Notes: a model not told the origin generated them from the sequence alone. Shown: positions 15,241 to 23,911, counted from the first letter of the stretch. The stretch: DNA of 42,730 bases from JAAAOZ01 sp964496595 (GCA_964496595.1 CAZCAI010000016.1:1-42730), one strand, 5' to 3'. Translations and numbers: made by a program.

Positions 15241-17199
15241 ATGAACAAGCAAGCCCCCTATGGTGCGTGGGAATCGCCCATCACCTCCGATATACTCGTC
15301 TCCAAGGCCATCCGCCTGGGCGCCGGGATCTTCGACGGCCAGGACATCTACTGGCTGGAGGGCCGCCCACAGGAGCAAGGCCGGAACGTCATCGTGAAGC
15401 GCACGCCCGATGGCGAGACGACGGACATCAATCCGCCGCCCTTCAACGCGCGGACGCGCGTCCACGAGTACGGCGGCGGGTCGTTTCTGGTGGATGACGG
15501 CGTCGTCTATTTCACCAACTTCGCCGATCAGCGGCTCTATCGCGCGACGCCGGGCGAAGCGCCTGTCCCGATCACGCCGGAGAGCGAGGCGAAGTTGCGC
15601 TACGCCGACGGCGTCGTCGATCACCACCGCCAGCGTATCATCTGCGTGCGCGAGGATCATCGCGGCGGCGGCGAGGCGATCAACACCATCGCGGCGCTGC
15701 CACTCGAAGGCGGCAGCGCTGACGCGGACGAACAGCAGGTACTCGTCGCCGGCAACGACTTCTATGCCACACCGCGCATCAGCCCGGACGGACAACGGTT
15801 GCTGTGGCTCACGTGGCATCATCCCAATATGCCGTGGGACGGCACAGAGCTGTGGGTCGGCACGATCCATGCGGACGGCGCCATCGGAGAGACGCGCCGC
15901 ATCGCCGGCGGGGATCGCGAGTCCATCTTCCAGCCCTCCTGGGTGCCCGATGGCGCTATCACCTTCGTGTCGGATCGCAACGGCTGGTGGAATCTCTACC
16001 GCTGGCAGGAGGAGCACGCGGAGTGTCTCGTCGGAATGGAAGCGGAGTTCGGCCTGCCGCAGTGGGTCTTCGGGATGACGACCTCCGACTATCTGAGCGC
16101 CGGCGAGATTATCTGCACCTACACACAGATGGGAATCTGGCACTTAGCCCGGCTCGATCTCAAGAGCCGCGAGCTGACGCCCATCGATCTGCCCTACTCC
16201 ACCATCAGCAGCCCGCACGCTTCAAAAGAAGGCAAGGTACTCCTCCGAGTCGGCGCGGCGGATCGCCCATCGGCGCTGCTGCTCTTCGATCCAGAAACGG
16301 AGGCGACGACGACACTCAGGAAAGCGCACGAGTTGGAGGTCGATCCCGACTATCTCTCCACGCCGGAGCCAATTGAATTCCCCACGACCGATGATAAGAC
16401 CGCGCACGCGCTTTTCTATCCGCCGCAGAACCCCGATTACGAGGCCCCAGAGAACGAGAAACCGCCGCTGTTGGTCATCAGCCACGGCGGGCCGACGGCG
16501 GCCACGAACAGCGCGTTGGATATGAGCATCCAGTACTGGACGAGTCGTGGCATCGCGGTGTTAGATGTGAATTATGGCGGCAGCACGGGCTACGGGCGCG
16601 CCTATCGCGAGCGGCTCAACGAGCAATGGGGCATCGTCGACGTGGATGACTGCGTCAACGGCGCGCGCTACCTGGTCGAACAGGGGCGCGTCGACGGCGA
16701 CCGCCTGGCCATTCGAGGCGGGAGCGCGGGCGGCTACACCACGCTCAGCGCGCTGGCCTTCCGTGATGTCTTCCATGCCGGCGCGAGCTATTACGGCGTC
16801 AGCGACCTCGAGGCGCTGGCCACCGACACGCACAAATTTGAATCCCGCTACCTGGATAATCTCGTCGGCCCCTACCCGGAGGCACGAGACCGCTACGTGG
16901 CTCGCTCCCCCATCCACCACATCGAGGGCTTGAATTGCCCCGTCATCTTCTTCCAGGGCTTGGAGGATGCCGTCGTGCCGCCGCCCCAGGCGGAGCAGAT
17001 GGTCGATGCGCTGCGCGAGAAGGGCATCCCGGTCGCCTACCTCCCCTTCGAGGGCGAGCAGCACGGCTTCCGCCAGGCGGAGCATATCAAGCGCGCCATC
17101 GATGCGGAGTTGTACTTCTACGGGCGCATCTTCGGCTTCGAGCCGGCGGATGAGATCGAACCGGTGACCATCGAGAATCTGGACCCAGCAGAAAGCTAA
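15241..17199 (+). CDS. S9 family prolyl oligopeptidase/acylaminoacyl-peptidase
   Basis: This 652-residue serine peptidase has an N-terminal beta-propeller region (about 1-390), with WD40-like PD40 repeats such as ISPDGQRLLWLTW, and a C-terminal alpha/beta-hydrolase. The catalytic triad is visible: S495 in RGGSAGGYT, D576 in GLEDAVVPP and H608 in GEQHGF. The oxyanion and core strands HGGPTAATNS and NYGGSTGYG precede it. This is the S9C arrangement, which cleaves short peptides or N-acylated residues. There is no signal peptide, so it is cytoplasmic. Start is supported by a strong ribosome binding site. It stands alone between the rpsA terminator and the prs promoter. Confidence 0.93.
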   Translation: MNKQAPYGAWESPITSDILVSKAIRLGAGIFDGQDIYWLEGRPQEQGRNVIVKRTPDGETTDINPPPFNARTRVHEYGGGSFLVDDGVVYFTNFADQRLYRATPGEAPVPITPESEAKLRYADGVVDHHRQRIICVREDHRGGGEAINTIAALPLEGGSADADEQQVLVAGNDFYATPRISPDGQRLLWLTWHHPNMPWDGTELWVGTIHADGAIGETRRIAGGDRESIFQPSWVPDGAITFVSDRNGWWNLYRWQEEHAECLVGMEAEFGLPQWVFGMTTSDYLSAGEIICTYTQMGIWHLARLDLKSRELTPIDLPYSTISSPHASKEGKVLLRVGAADRPSALLLFDPETEATTTLRKAHELEVDPDYLSTPEPIEFPTTDDKTAHALFYPPQNPDYEAPENEKPPLLVISHGGPTAATNSALDMSIQYWTSRGIAVLDVNYGGSTGYGRAYRERLNEQWGIVDVDDCVNGARYLVEQGRVDGDRLAIRGGSAGGYTTLSALAFRDVFHAGASYYGVSDLEALATDTHKFESRYLDNLVGPYPEARDRYVARSPIHHIEGLNCPVIFFQGLEDAVVPPPQAEQMVDALREKGIPVAYLPFEGEQHGFRQAEHIKRAIDAELYFYGRIFGFEPADEIEPVTIENLDPAES

Positions 17200-17374
17200 A
17201 TCGCGTTCGGGATGATGGGTCTTTTGGATTTTGCCGGGTAACCCTCTCTGTAGCCCTAAAAGCAGCCAAGAATTACGTGTTTGTGGGGATCACAGACCTT
17301 TTTCGCGTCGTTACTGGGTTGTGGATGGGGATTATACGATTGCGCCCGGCGAATTCCTGAAGAGCCGGTATGAT

Positions 17375-17403
17375 TTGCTCAATCCGCGCTTTGCGGATAA
17401 AAT
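17375..17403 (+). promoter_or_regulatory. Promoter candidate for prs
   Basis: TTGCTC (17375-17380), a 17-nt spacer and TAAAAT (17398-17403) predict a start near 17410, 67 nt before the TTG codon. An ATCCGC/GCGGAT inverted repeat (17382-17398) occupies the spacer and could be an operator. The rest of the gap 17200-17476 shows no convincing gene. Confidence 0.45.
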
Positions 17404-17476
17404 ATGTAGTCGATTCATTCAATCATACCCCCTGGACATTATCAGCCATAGGGAACATCAGGCAAAGGAGTGAACG

Positions 17477-18511
17477 TTGACAGAGAGACGACAAACCCCA
17501 CCGAGTAAAGTGATTCCAGTCAATGAAAAATGTGAAGCATTAAGCAACACCCTCATCTTCAGCGGCAGCGCCCATCCCCAACTGGCCGAGGAGATCGCTC
17601 ACTATTTGAGGCTCAACCTCAGTCCCACCGAGATCCGCAAATTCTCCAATGACAACTTCTACGTTCACTTAGGGACGAGTGTGCGCAGCAGCGATGTCTT
17701 CATTATCCAGCCCCTGGCCCCACCGTGCAGCGACAATCTCTTGGAGTTGTTATTGATGTTGGATGTAGCGCGCGGCGCGGCGGCCAAGAGTATCCACGCG
17801 GTGATTCCATACTATTCCTACGCCCGCTCCGATAAGAAGGATGCGCCGCGCATCTCGATTGCCGCGCGGCTGATCGCCGATTTATTGGTCACCGCCGGCG
17901 CCGATCATGTCATCGCGATGACGCTGCACTCGCCCCAGGTGCACGGCTTCTTCAGCGTGCCCGCCGATCACCTCACCGCGCACTCGGTCTTTCTAGAGCA
18001 TCTGAGCGATAAGGACATCAGCAACAGCGTTGTCCTCTCGCCTGACATCGGCCACGCCAAGCGTGCGGCTAAGTTAGCACACGCGCTGGGCATACCGATC
18101 GCGGCGGGGGAGAAAATTCGCATGAGCGACAATTCCGTCGCGATCAGCGGCGTGATGGGCGAGGTGCGCGGGAAAGACATCATCATTATGGATGACGAGA
18201 TCGCGACCGCCGGCACCATCGTAGAGACGATCAAGTATTTGCGCGACTTCGATATTCAGCGCGTCACGATCATCGGCACGCACGGTCTCTTCACGGGCAA
18301 TGCTGTGGATAACCTCAACGAAATCGAAGAAATCGATGAGATCGTCGTCACCAACACAGTCCCCCTCCCCAACGGACTAAAGCCAGAGCGCCTCAAAGTC
18401 CTCTCGGTCGGCCCGATTTTCGGCGAGGTCATTCGACGGAACGTCTGCGGGGAATCGGTCGGCACGCTCTTCGAGTTCTGGCCGACGCACAAAGCGCAAC
18501 CGCTGAAATAG
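17477..18511 (+). CDS. prs: Ribose-phosphate pyrophosphokinase (PRPP synthetase)
   Basis: The enzyme makes PRPP from ribose-5-phosphate and ATP for nucleotide, histidine and tryptophan synthesis. The 344-residue product has the flexible-loop signature YYSYARSDKKDAPRISIAAR near 112-131. The divalent-metal/ATP region is near LHSPQVHGFF, and the PRPP loop is IIMDDEIATAGTI near 234-246. This loop differs from the usual DDMIDTGGT but keeps the acidic pair. Start is TTG with AAAGGAG 6 nt upstream. The N-terminus is about 20 residues longer than in common class I enzymes. A YbjN gene follows after 53 nt. Confidence 0.95.
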   Translation: MTERRQTPPSKVIPVNEKCEALSNTLIFSGSAHPQLAEEIAHYLRLNLSPTEIRKFSNDNFYVHLGTSVRSSDVFIIQPLAPPCSDNLLELLLMLDVARGAAAKSIHAVIPYYSYARSDKKDAPRISIAARLIADLLVTAGADHVIAMTLHSPQVHGFFSVPADHLTAHSVFLEHLSDKDISNSVVLSPDIGHAKRAAKLAHALGIPIAAGEKIRMSDNSVAISGVMGEVRGKDIIIMDDEIATAGTIVETIKYLRDFDIQRVTIIGTHGLFTGNAVDNLNEIEEIDEIVVTNTVPLPNGLKPERLKVLSVGPIFGEVIRRNVCGESVGTLFEFWPTHKAQPLK

Positions 18512-18564
18512 GGCCGTGGGTGAAACTCAACTCTCAAAATACTTCCGAGGAGAATAGTCAAGCT

Positions 18565-19050
18565 ATGCAAGACAATAATGAATATATCAATAGCTGGCGC
18601 GCCTTCGCCACGTTAGGGCAGTTCCTGCAAGATGACGGCTGGCATCCGCAACAGGTCGAGGAAAAGACGATTTACCGCGTCTACTTTTCGGGCCAGAACG
18701 GGGAGCAGCGCTGTTACGCGCAAATTCGCATCGATTTGGAGCAGTTCCTCTTCTACGCCGTCGCCCCGATCAAGGCGCCGGAGGAGAAGTATGCCGCGAT
18801 AGCCGAGTTCATCACTCGCGCCAACTATGGTATGCGCATCGGCAACTTCGAGATGGATTACCGTGATGGGGAGATTCGCTACAAGAGCAGCTTGGATTTC
18901 GAGGATGAAGACCTCAGCCCCGCGCTGATCAAGAACGCTATCTACCCCGCCGTGCGGACGATGGACTTTTACCTTCCCGGCATTATGCAGGTGTTGTACG
19001 GTGATGTTGCAGCCGCCGAGGCCATCGCGGGGATTGAGTCGAATATTTAG
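18565..19050 (+). CDS. YbjN domain-containing protein
   Basis: This 161-residue protein matches the YbjN family in size and pattern, including EEKYAAIAEFITRANYGMRIGNFEMD and the following strand GEIRYKSSLDF. The fold is related to type III secretion chaperones; in bacteria the family is linked to stress or motility regulation, with no defined reaction. The ATG at 18565 has GAGGAGA about 11 nt upstream; an in-frame GTG at 18520 lacks such a site. It is probably co-transcribed with prs, and a strong stem-loop follows at 19112-19142. Confidence 0.82.
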   Translation: MQDNNEYINSWRAFATLGQFLQDDGWHPQQVEEKTIYRVYFSGQNGEQRCYAQIRIDLEQFLFYAVAPIKAPEEKYAAIAEFITRANYGMRIGNFEMDYRDGEIRYKSSLDFEDEDLSPALIKNAIYPAVRTMDFYLPGIMQVLYGDVAAAEAIAGIESNI

Positions 19051-19111
19051 AGCATCACACCAGGCGCTCAAAGGCTTGGATCTGGCGATCCAAGCGGAGC
19101 AACTAAGCATA

Positions 19112-19142
19112 AAGCCCGTGGCTTTTTCTACGCCACGGGCTT
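19112..19142 (+). terminator. Stem-loop after the YbjN gene
   Basis: AAGCCCGTGGC (19112-19122) pairs perfectly with GCCACGGGCTT (19132-19142). The loop is T-rich, but no T run follows on the plus strand. On the minus strand the stem is followed by TTTAT, so it may work for both converging transcripts. Confidence 0.65.
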
Positions 19143-19150
19143 CTCTACGC

Positions 19151-19337
19151 AACCCTTGCGAAGGTTAGGCCGTTCCAAGAAAATAAACCTCCCAAATATA
19201 AGCGGTTTTCCGAGGGGAAAGCATCTGGTAAGGTTTTAATTCCTGGAACTACCTTAGTCGGGATACTTCAGCCAAGGCAACTTGTAGGTGCAATCACTTC
19301 TTGGGATTGAGAGCCTCTCCGCAACCTTCGCAAGGTT
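19151..19337. repeat. REPIN-like element B
   Basis: The left copy AACCCTTGCGAAGGTT (19151-19166) and the right copy AACCTTCGCAAGGTT (19323-19337) face each other. The interior is longer than in the other two elements because it contains a second repeat family (19180-19254). The right end stops 4 nt from the stop codon of the minus-strand kinase. Confidence 0.75.
19180..19254 (+). repeat. Second dispersed repeat family, copy 1
   Basis: This stretch begins AAAATAAACCTCCCA and ends CCTGGAACTACCT, with an AAGGTTTTA block between. The same blocks in the same order occur on the opposite strand at 32931-33020. There a 12-bp hairpin is inserted in the middle. Confidence 0.7.
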
Positions 19338-19341
19338 AGAT

Positions 19342-20529
19342 TTATGTCGCTTCCGGCGGCTCCGTCACCGGCAGGGACATCGTGAAGGTGCTCCCTACCC
19401 CGCGCTGGCTCGTCGCCTGGAGGTTCCCCTGATGCAATACCTCGATCAGGTGCTGGGCGATTGGCAGGCCCAAGCCCACGCCGCCGAAGAGATGGCCGTC
19501 CACGGATTCGATGCGCGTGAACGGTTTGAATAGTTCATCTAACTTGTCCATCGGAAAACCCACGCCGGGATCTTGGATTTCGATGGCGACCTCGCCATTC
19601 GAAGCGCCGACTCGCACGACGATTTCCCCGCCCTCCGGACTGAATTTGACCGCGTTATCCAACAGCGCGTTCAGCGCGCGGCCCAGGCTGCCGCCATCCC
19701 CGTAAATCGTCGGGAGGTTGGGCGCGATCTCCATCACGAAGGCCAGACCCGACTCTTCGGCCGCGACCTGATGCTTCTCCACACCCTCTTGCGCCAGAGC
19801 GGCCATATTCAACGCCTCAAATTCCGGCTTGATCAGCTCCATCTCCTGCAAGAAGAGGATGTTGTTCACCAGATGCACCACCGTCTTGAGGTTTTTCTCG
19901 ACGGTGCCGACAAAACCCACCATCTGCTGCTGAGGCATCTCGCAGGCGCCCTGGTTGAGGAAGTGCAAGTAGCCCAGCGCGGCGGTGAGCGGCGTGCGCA
20001 ACTCGTGGGAGATGGTCGTGAGGAACTCCGAGCGGAGCCGCTCCTGCCGCTGCAACTCGGCGTAGGCCGCCGCCAACTCCTCGTTCTTGGCGCGCAATTT
20101 ATGAATGGTGCGCGTGTTCGCGTCGCGCAGGTGATGCGTCACCTGGAGGATAATCCGCCGCGCGACCGGCGCGCTCGATAGCAGCACCTGATTGAACGCC
20201 TCGCGCTCGATCTCCAGCAGCGTCGCCGCCGTCGCCGTGCGAACGGAAGCGTTGCGCGGCCCCTTCTGGATCAACGCCACCTCGCCGAAGAACTCACCCG
20301 GCTCCAGGATCTTGAGCGAGTACTCCTCATCCTGCGTCAGCCGCTTGGTGACCTCGACCTGACCATCCACGACGATGTAAAAGGTATCCTCATAGATGCC
20401 CTCGTGGCAGAGCGTGACGCCCGGCGAGTAGGTGTAAAGCCGGGCGACCCCTGCTAATCGCGTCAAGTCCTCTTCTTCCAGGCCGGGAAACGCTTTCCGC
20501 AAGATCTCCACTGTACTCAACATCATCAT
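19342..20529 (-). CDS. Cyclic-nucleotide-binding histidine kinase
   Basis: This 395-residue soluble kinase has an N-terminal cNMP-binding domain (about 8-130). Its phosphate-binding cassette looks intact: FGEVALIQKGPRNASV at about 81-96, with E83 and R92. A coiled coil (about 140-165) leads to a HisKA domain with H175 in SHELRTPL, then an HATPase domain with LLDNAVKFSP, DPGVGF and GVGLGLPI. No membrane segment is present, so the input is probably a cytoplasmic cyclic nucleotide. No response regulator is adjacent. Two nucleotidyl cyclases in this window could supply the ligand. The start has three consecutive ATG codons after a GGGAGGGA site; a TATAAT (20592-20587) lies upstream on this strand. 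Confidence 0.93.
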   Translation of the reverse strand: MMMLSTVEILRKAFPGLEEEDLTRLAGVARLYTYSPGVTLCHEGIYEDTFYIVVDGQVEVTKRLTQDEEYSLKILEPGEFFGEVALIQKGPRNASVRTATAATLLEIEREAFNQVLLSSAPVARRIILQVTHHLRDANTRTIHKLRAKNEELAAAYAELQRQERLRSEFLTTISHELRTPLTAALGYLHFLNQGACEMPQQQMVGFVGTVEKNLKTVVHLVNNILFLQEMELIKPEFEALNMAALAQEGVEKHQVAAEESGLAFVMEIAPNLPTIYGDGGSLGRALNALLDNAVKFSPEGGEIVVRVGASNGEVAIEIQDPGVGFPMDKLDELFKPFTRIESVDGHLFGGVGLGLPIAQHLIEVLHQGNLQATSQRGVGSTFTMSLPVTEPPEAT

Positions 20530-20643
20530 CCCTCCCTCAAGATGATCAGCGCTGTGATGCTACTTCGTCGTACTATCACATTACACATTATACCCCGCGC
20601 TGCTCACAAAGCTGTTACGAGATGGTTACGCACACGGATACAG

Positions 20644-21432
20644 CTATCCGATCTGAAACTCCGCGACCAAGAAGGTGTGATCCGAAGGCCGTTCCGCCCG
20701 GCGCGCCTCGACATCGATCCACGCGGCGGTCGAGGCCTTGGCCAGAGGTTCGGTGGCCCAGATGTGATCCACGCGCCAGCCGACGCCCCGCTCGATGGGA
20801 TTGCGGGCGCGATAGTCCCAGTAGGAGAATTGTCCCGGCTCACCGGGATGATGCCGGCGGAAGACATCGACGAAGCCCCACGCGCGCACTTTTTCTAAAG
20901 CGGCCTGGGCTTCCGGGTGAAAATCGACGTGGCCGCGCAGCCCGTCGGGATCGTGGACATCGATATCCTCGGTGGCGACGTTGAAGTCCCCCACCCAGAC
21001 GAGCAGGTCGTCAGGCGAATAGTGGCGCTCGAAGAGTGCGCGCAGCCGCTCAAACCACGCCAGCTTGTAGGCGAAGTGCTCCGAATCGAAGCTGCGCCCC
21101 TGGGGAACATAGGTGTTGACGATATGCACATCGCCGTAGGTCGCCCGCAGCAAGCGCCACTCGTCAGCGAGGCCATCGCCCGCATCATCAAAACCGGCGG
21201 CCACGTTCTTCAACGGCTCGCGGCTCAGGATCGCCACGCCGGCGTGGGATTTCTGCCCGCGAAAGACTACGTGCAAGCCGGCCGCCTCAATCGGCGCGAC
21301 GGGGAAGTCCTTATCCTGCACCTTCGTCTCCTGGACGCAAAGTACATCCGCCCGCTCCCGGGCCATCCACTCTAAAATCTGCGGTAAGCGCACTCGAAAC
21401 GAATTGGCGTTAAACGTCGCAATTTTGAACAT
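20644..21432 (-). CDS. xthA: Exodeoxyribonuclease III
   Basis: This 262-residue AP endonuclease/3'-5' exonuclease acts in base excision repair. It has the N-terminal FKIATFNANSFRVRL, QETKVQD with the metal-binding Glu, LVWVGDFNVA, RVDHIWA and the final PSDHTFLVAEF with the catalytic Asp-His. Length is typical of XthA. The ATG at 21432 was chosen because AAGGAG (21445-21440) is 7 nt away; an in-frame GTG two codons earlier is only 1 nt from that site. It lies upstream of the cNMP kinase on the same strand, with 114 nt between them. Confidence 0.95.
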   Translation of the reverse strand: MFKIATFNANSFRVRLPQILEWMARERADVLCVQETKVQDKDFPVAPIEAAGLHVVFRGQKSHAGVAILSREPLKNVAAGFDDAGDGLADEWRLLRATYGDVHIVNTYVPQGRSFDSEHFAYKLAWFERLRALFERHYSPDDLLVWVGDFNVATEDIDVHDPDGLRGHVDFHPEAQAALEKVRAWGFVDVFRRHHPGEPGQFSYWDYRARNPIERGVGWRVDHIWATEPLAKASTAAWIDVEARRAERPSDHTFLVAEFQIG

Positions 21433-21451
21433 ACACACGCTCCTTGAAAAG

Positions 21452-21625
21452 CAGTTGAAAGTTGAAAGTTGAAAGTTGCAAGTTACGAGTTGAAAGTTGN
21501 NNNNNNNNNNNNNNNNNNNNNNNNNNNNNNNNNNNNNNNNNNNNNNNNNNNNNNNNNNNNNNNNNNNNNNNNNNNNNNNNNNNNNNNNNNNNNNNNNNNA
21601 AGTTGCAAGTTACGAGTTGAAAGTT
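21452..21625. repeat. Heptamer tandem repeat (AGTTGAA) interrupted by a gap
   Basis: Seven-nucleotide units with consensus AGTTGAA and variants AGTTGCA and AGTTACG run up to the 100-N gap and resume after it, then decay. No gene is present between exonuclease III and the alpha-glucosidase (21433-21730). The repeat lies immediately upstream of the xthA ribosome binding site. Confidence 0.85.
21500..21599. other. Assembly gap (100 N) in the heptamer repeat
   Basis: Exactly 100 N with the same repeat on both sides, so the true array length is unknown. Confidence 0.95.
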
Positions 21626-21660
21626 GTCTAAAGTCGAAGGTCAAAAGTCTAACGTTAGCA

Positions 21661-21705
21661 AGGTGCAACGCACTGAAACGATCAGCCCAAAAGTGCGTTG
21701 CACCT
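21661..21705. repeat. Perfect 14-bp inverted repeat
   Basis: AGGTGCAACGCACT (21661-21674) and AGTGCGTTGCACCT (21692-21705) flank a 17-nt loop. It lies 26 nt downstream of the alpha-glucosidase stop and could terminate that minus-strand transcript, though it lacks a T tract. Confidence 0.75.
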
Positions 21706-21730
21706 CAAAACGGCTACGAGTTATCCAAAG

Positions 21731-23452
21731 TTAGCTCTCCATCTCGCCGACGTAGATCTCAAACGGGGCGATGTCAAACGCAGCGAGCAGCGTCTCGTCC
21801 GCGCGCTCGAGATTGGAGAAGATGGTCTGGGCCGTGTCCGCATCCGCCGTGGGCAACTCAAACGCGAGGGTGTGCGCCTGGTCGGAGAAGTTCAACACCA
21901 CCAGGCAGGTCTGCTCCGCGCTGCGCCGCAAAAAGGCCAACACATCCGCGTTCGCCTCCAGCAGCGAGACGTAATCGCCGGCGATGAGCGCGGGCGTGCG
22001 CTGCCGCATCTGGATCAGCGCCCGATAGAAGTTGAGCATCGCGTCGGGATCGTCCTCCTGCGCTGCGACGTTGACGCCCGCGGCGTAGTTGGGATTCACC
22101 GGCAGCCACGGCGTCACATCCGGCGGGCAGAAGCCGCCGTTGGGCGCATCGGCCCACTGCATCGGCGTGCGGCACTTATCGCGCCCCGATTTGGCCGCGT
22201 GCCGCGCGGCATCCTCTGGCGTCTCGTCGAGGATTTCGCGGCGCATCTCGTAGTGCCACAGACCCCACAAATCCTGGAAGCGGTCGATGTTGGTGAAGTG
22301 ATAGTCCGTCATCCCGATCTCCTCGCCATTGTAGAGAAAGGGCGTGCCGCGCAAGGTCAGCATCAGCGCCAGCGAGAGGCGGGCCAGCGCGTCGTCGTGC
22401 TCGCCATCGCCGTAGCGACTGTAGACGCGGGGCGCATCGTGGTTGCCCAGGGTGTTGCACGGCCACGCGCGCGGCGGCAGCGCACTCAAGCGCGCCTCCT
22501 GATTCGCCCGCACCCACGCCGGCGTGAGACGCGGCGTCCGCATCAGCGGAAAGTTGAAGGCCATGTGCAGCTCGTCGCCGCCGTCGCCGTAAAATTTTAT
22601 GTCCGAGGTCTCGCCAACCAACATGCGATCATCATATTCATCGATCAGCGCCCGCAATTCCTTGAACAGTGCGTGGATGCCGGGACGGCGCACTTGATAT
22701 TTGAACATCGACTCCCATTGCGCGGCCAGCTTTTTGTTGGCCTCATCCCAGCGCTCGCCAATCGAGCGCCGGAACAACTCCTCCTGCGAAAGCTCCGCCT
22801 CGTGATCGGGCATCTCTGGATGCTCATAAATCGTGTCGATGGCGTCCAGCCGGAAGCCATCGATGCCCATATCCAACCAGAAGCGCACGTCATTGAACAT
22901 CGCCGCCTTGACCTCTGGATTGCGCCAGTTGAGGTCGGGCTGCTCCTTGAAGAAAAAGTGGTAGTAGTACTGGCCCGTCCGGGGATCGTACTCCCACGCG
23001 GAGCCGCCGAAGGTCGAATTCCAATTGTTGGGCGGGCCGCCGTCGCGGCCATCGCGCCAGATGTACCAATCGCGCTTCGGGTTATCGCGGCTGGTGCGCG
23101 ATTCGATGAACCACTGGTGCTTATGCGAGGTGTGATTGAGCACCAAATCCAAAATCACCCGCATCCCGCGCCGGTGCGCCGCATCCAAAAAGCGCTGAAA
23201 ATCGCCCAACAGCCCATACTCTGGCGCGACGTCGGTGTAGTCGGCAATATCATAGCCGCAATCGTACAGCGGCGAGGGATAGTGCGGGGAGAGCCAAATC
23301 GCCTCGACGCCCAAATCCTGCAAATAGGGCAACTTATCGGTGATGCCGCGTAGATCTCCAATCCCGTCGCCGTTGCCATCGGCAAAACTGCGCGGATAAA
23401 TTTGATAAAAGACAGCTTTTTGCCACCATTTTAGATCGTCCAATCTGGTCAT
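21731..23452 (-). CDS. GH13 alpha-glucosidase/oligo-1,6-glucosidase
   Basis: This 573-residue cytoplasmic enzyme hydrolyses alpha-glucosidic bonds of short malto- or isomalto-oligosaccharides. It starts WWQKAVFYQIYPRSFADGNGDG, the usual GH13 oligo-1,6-glucosidase type. The catalytic residues are D203 (nucleophile, GFRLDAID), E281 (acid/base, LVGETSD) and D339 (NTLGNHDAPR). VILDLVLNHTS supplies the conserved His, and LRGTPFLYNGEEIGM is conserved near the end of the barrel. No signal peptide is present. AAGGAG lies 5 nt before the ATG. The exact specificity among alpha-glucosidase, trehalose synthase-like and sucrose hydrolase enzymes is not settled by sequence. Confidence 0.94.
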   Translation of the reverse strand: MTRLDDLKWWQKAVFYQIYPRSFADGNGDGIGDLRGITDKLPYLQDLGVEAIWLSPHYPSPLYDCGYDIADYTDVAPEYGLLGDFQRFLDAAHRRGMRVILDLVLNHTSHKHQWFIESRTSRDNPKRDWYIWRDGRDGGPPNNWNSTFGGSAWEYDPRTGQYYYHFFFKEQPDLNWRNPEVKAAMFNDVRFWLDMGIDGFRLDAIDTIYEHPEMPDHEAELSQEELFRRSIGERWDEANKKLAAQWESMFKYQVRRPGIHALFKELRALIDEYDDRMLVGETSDIKFYGDGGDELHMAFNFPLMRTPRLTPAWVRANQEARLSALPPRAWPCNTLGNHDAPRVYSRYGDGEHDDALARLSLALMLTLRGTPFLYNGEEIGMTDYHFTNIDRFQDLWGLWHYEMRREILDETPEDAARHAAKSGRDKCRTPMQWADAPNGGFCPPDVTPWLPVNPNYAAGVNVAAQEDDPDAMLNFYRALIQMRQRTPALIAGDYVSLLEANADVLAFLRRSAEQTCLVVLNFSDQAHTLAFELPTADADTAQTIFSNLERADETLLAAFDIAPFEIYVGEMES

Positions 23453-23537
23453 CCTTACTCCTTGTATTTTCTTGATGTGTGAATTTAATTGAAGGTTGCT
23501 TCGAGTCCCTACTCTATCATTCTATAACGTAATTGCA

Positions 23538-23686
23538 ACCTGGGAACCAGGTGCCCGCAGATAAATCGCGGGCTAAAAACTCAAGTCGGCTGGAAGCCGA
23601 CTGAAATGGAAGATAATTCCCGGCATCGAGCCGGCTTTTAGCCGACTTCAGCTCTGAGACGGGTAGTTCACTACCCGGCGCGTCTC
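23538..23686. repeat. Cluster of REP-like hairpins
   Basis: The 23453-23793 gap holds no gene but several palindromes. These are ACCTGG/CCAGGT (23538-23552), GCCCGC/GCGGGC (23553-23573), AGTCGGCT/AGCCGACT (23584-23602), another AGCCGACTT (23640-23648), and a nested GAGACG-GGGTAGT/ACTACCC-CGTCTC hairpin (23656-23686). Together they could form extended RNA or DNA structure between divergent genes. Confidence 0.7.
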
Positions 23687-23793
23687 ATTGGTCAACGCTC
23701 TTCGATATATGGCGCTATTCTCAGATTAGTTTTCAAATCAGAAACAACACCCGCTTGCCAGACCGCAGGCTGACAGTATACTTTCAGTAACTA

Positions 23794-23890
23794 AACCTTG
23801 CGAAGGTTCCGAATGGGTTGCAGTTCAAAAGTCACCCAGCCCATTGAAGATGCCCTTGGATCAGAGAATGATGGCAACCTTCGCAAGGAT
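23794..23890. repeat. REPIN-like element C
   Basis: AACCTTGCGAAGGTT (23794-23808) and the inverted copy AACCTTCGCAAGG (23876-23888) flank about 67 nt. The interior has its own AATGGG/CCCATT hairpin and no clear similarity to elements A or B. The right end is only 7 nt before the AAAGGAGG ribosome binding site of the cyclase gene, so it lies in that gene's leader or promoter region. Confidence 0.75.
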
Positions 23891-23911
23891 AACCCAAAGG
23901 AGGAGCCGACA

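Noticed and set aside
14488..16143. Long minus-strand frame across rpsA, the gap and the peptidase gene
   Set aside because: It is antisense to two clear genes, runs through the N gap and is made of leucine/proline-rich shadow of the Ala/Glu repeats.
17231..17473. An 80-codon frame upstream of prs
   Set aside because: It has no ribosome binding site and no recognisable domain, and it covers the likely prs promoter.
21452..21625. Heptamer array as a CRISPR array
   Set aside because: The units are contiguous 7-mers with no unique spacers, and no cas genes are nearby.
21698..23353. 551-codon plus-strand frame opposite the alpha-glucosidase
   Set aside because: It is a GC-rich antisense shadow. 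The minus-strand frame has all GH13 catalytic motifs.
23798..23911. Extra 38 codons at the N-terminus of the cyclase gene from a TTG at 23798
   Set aside because: This start lies inside the inverted-repeat element and has no ribosome binding site. ATG 23912 has a strong AAAGGAGG site.
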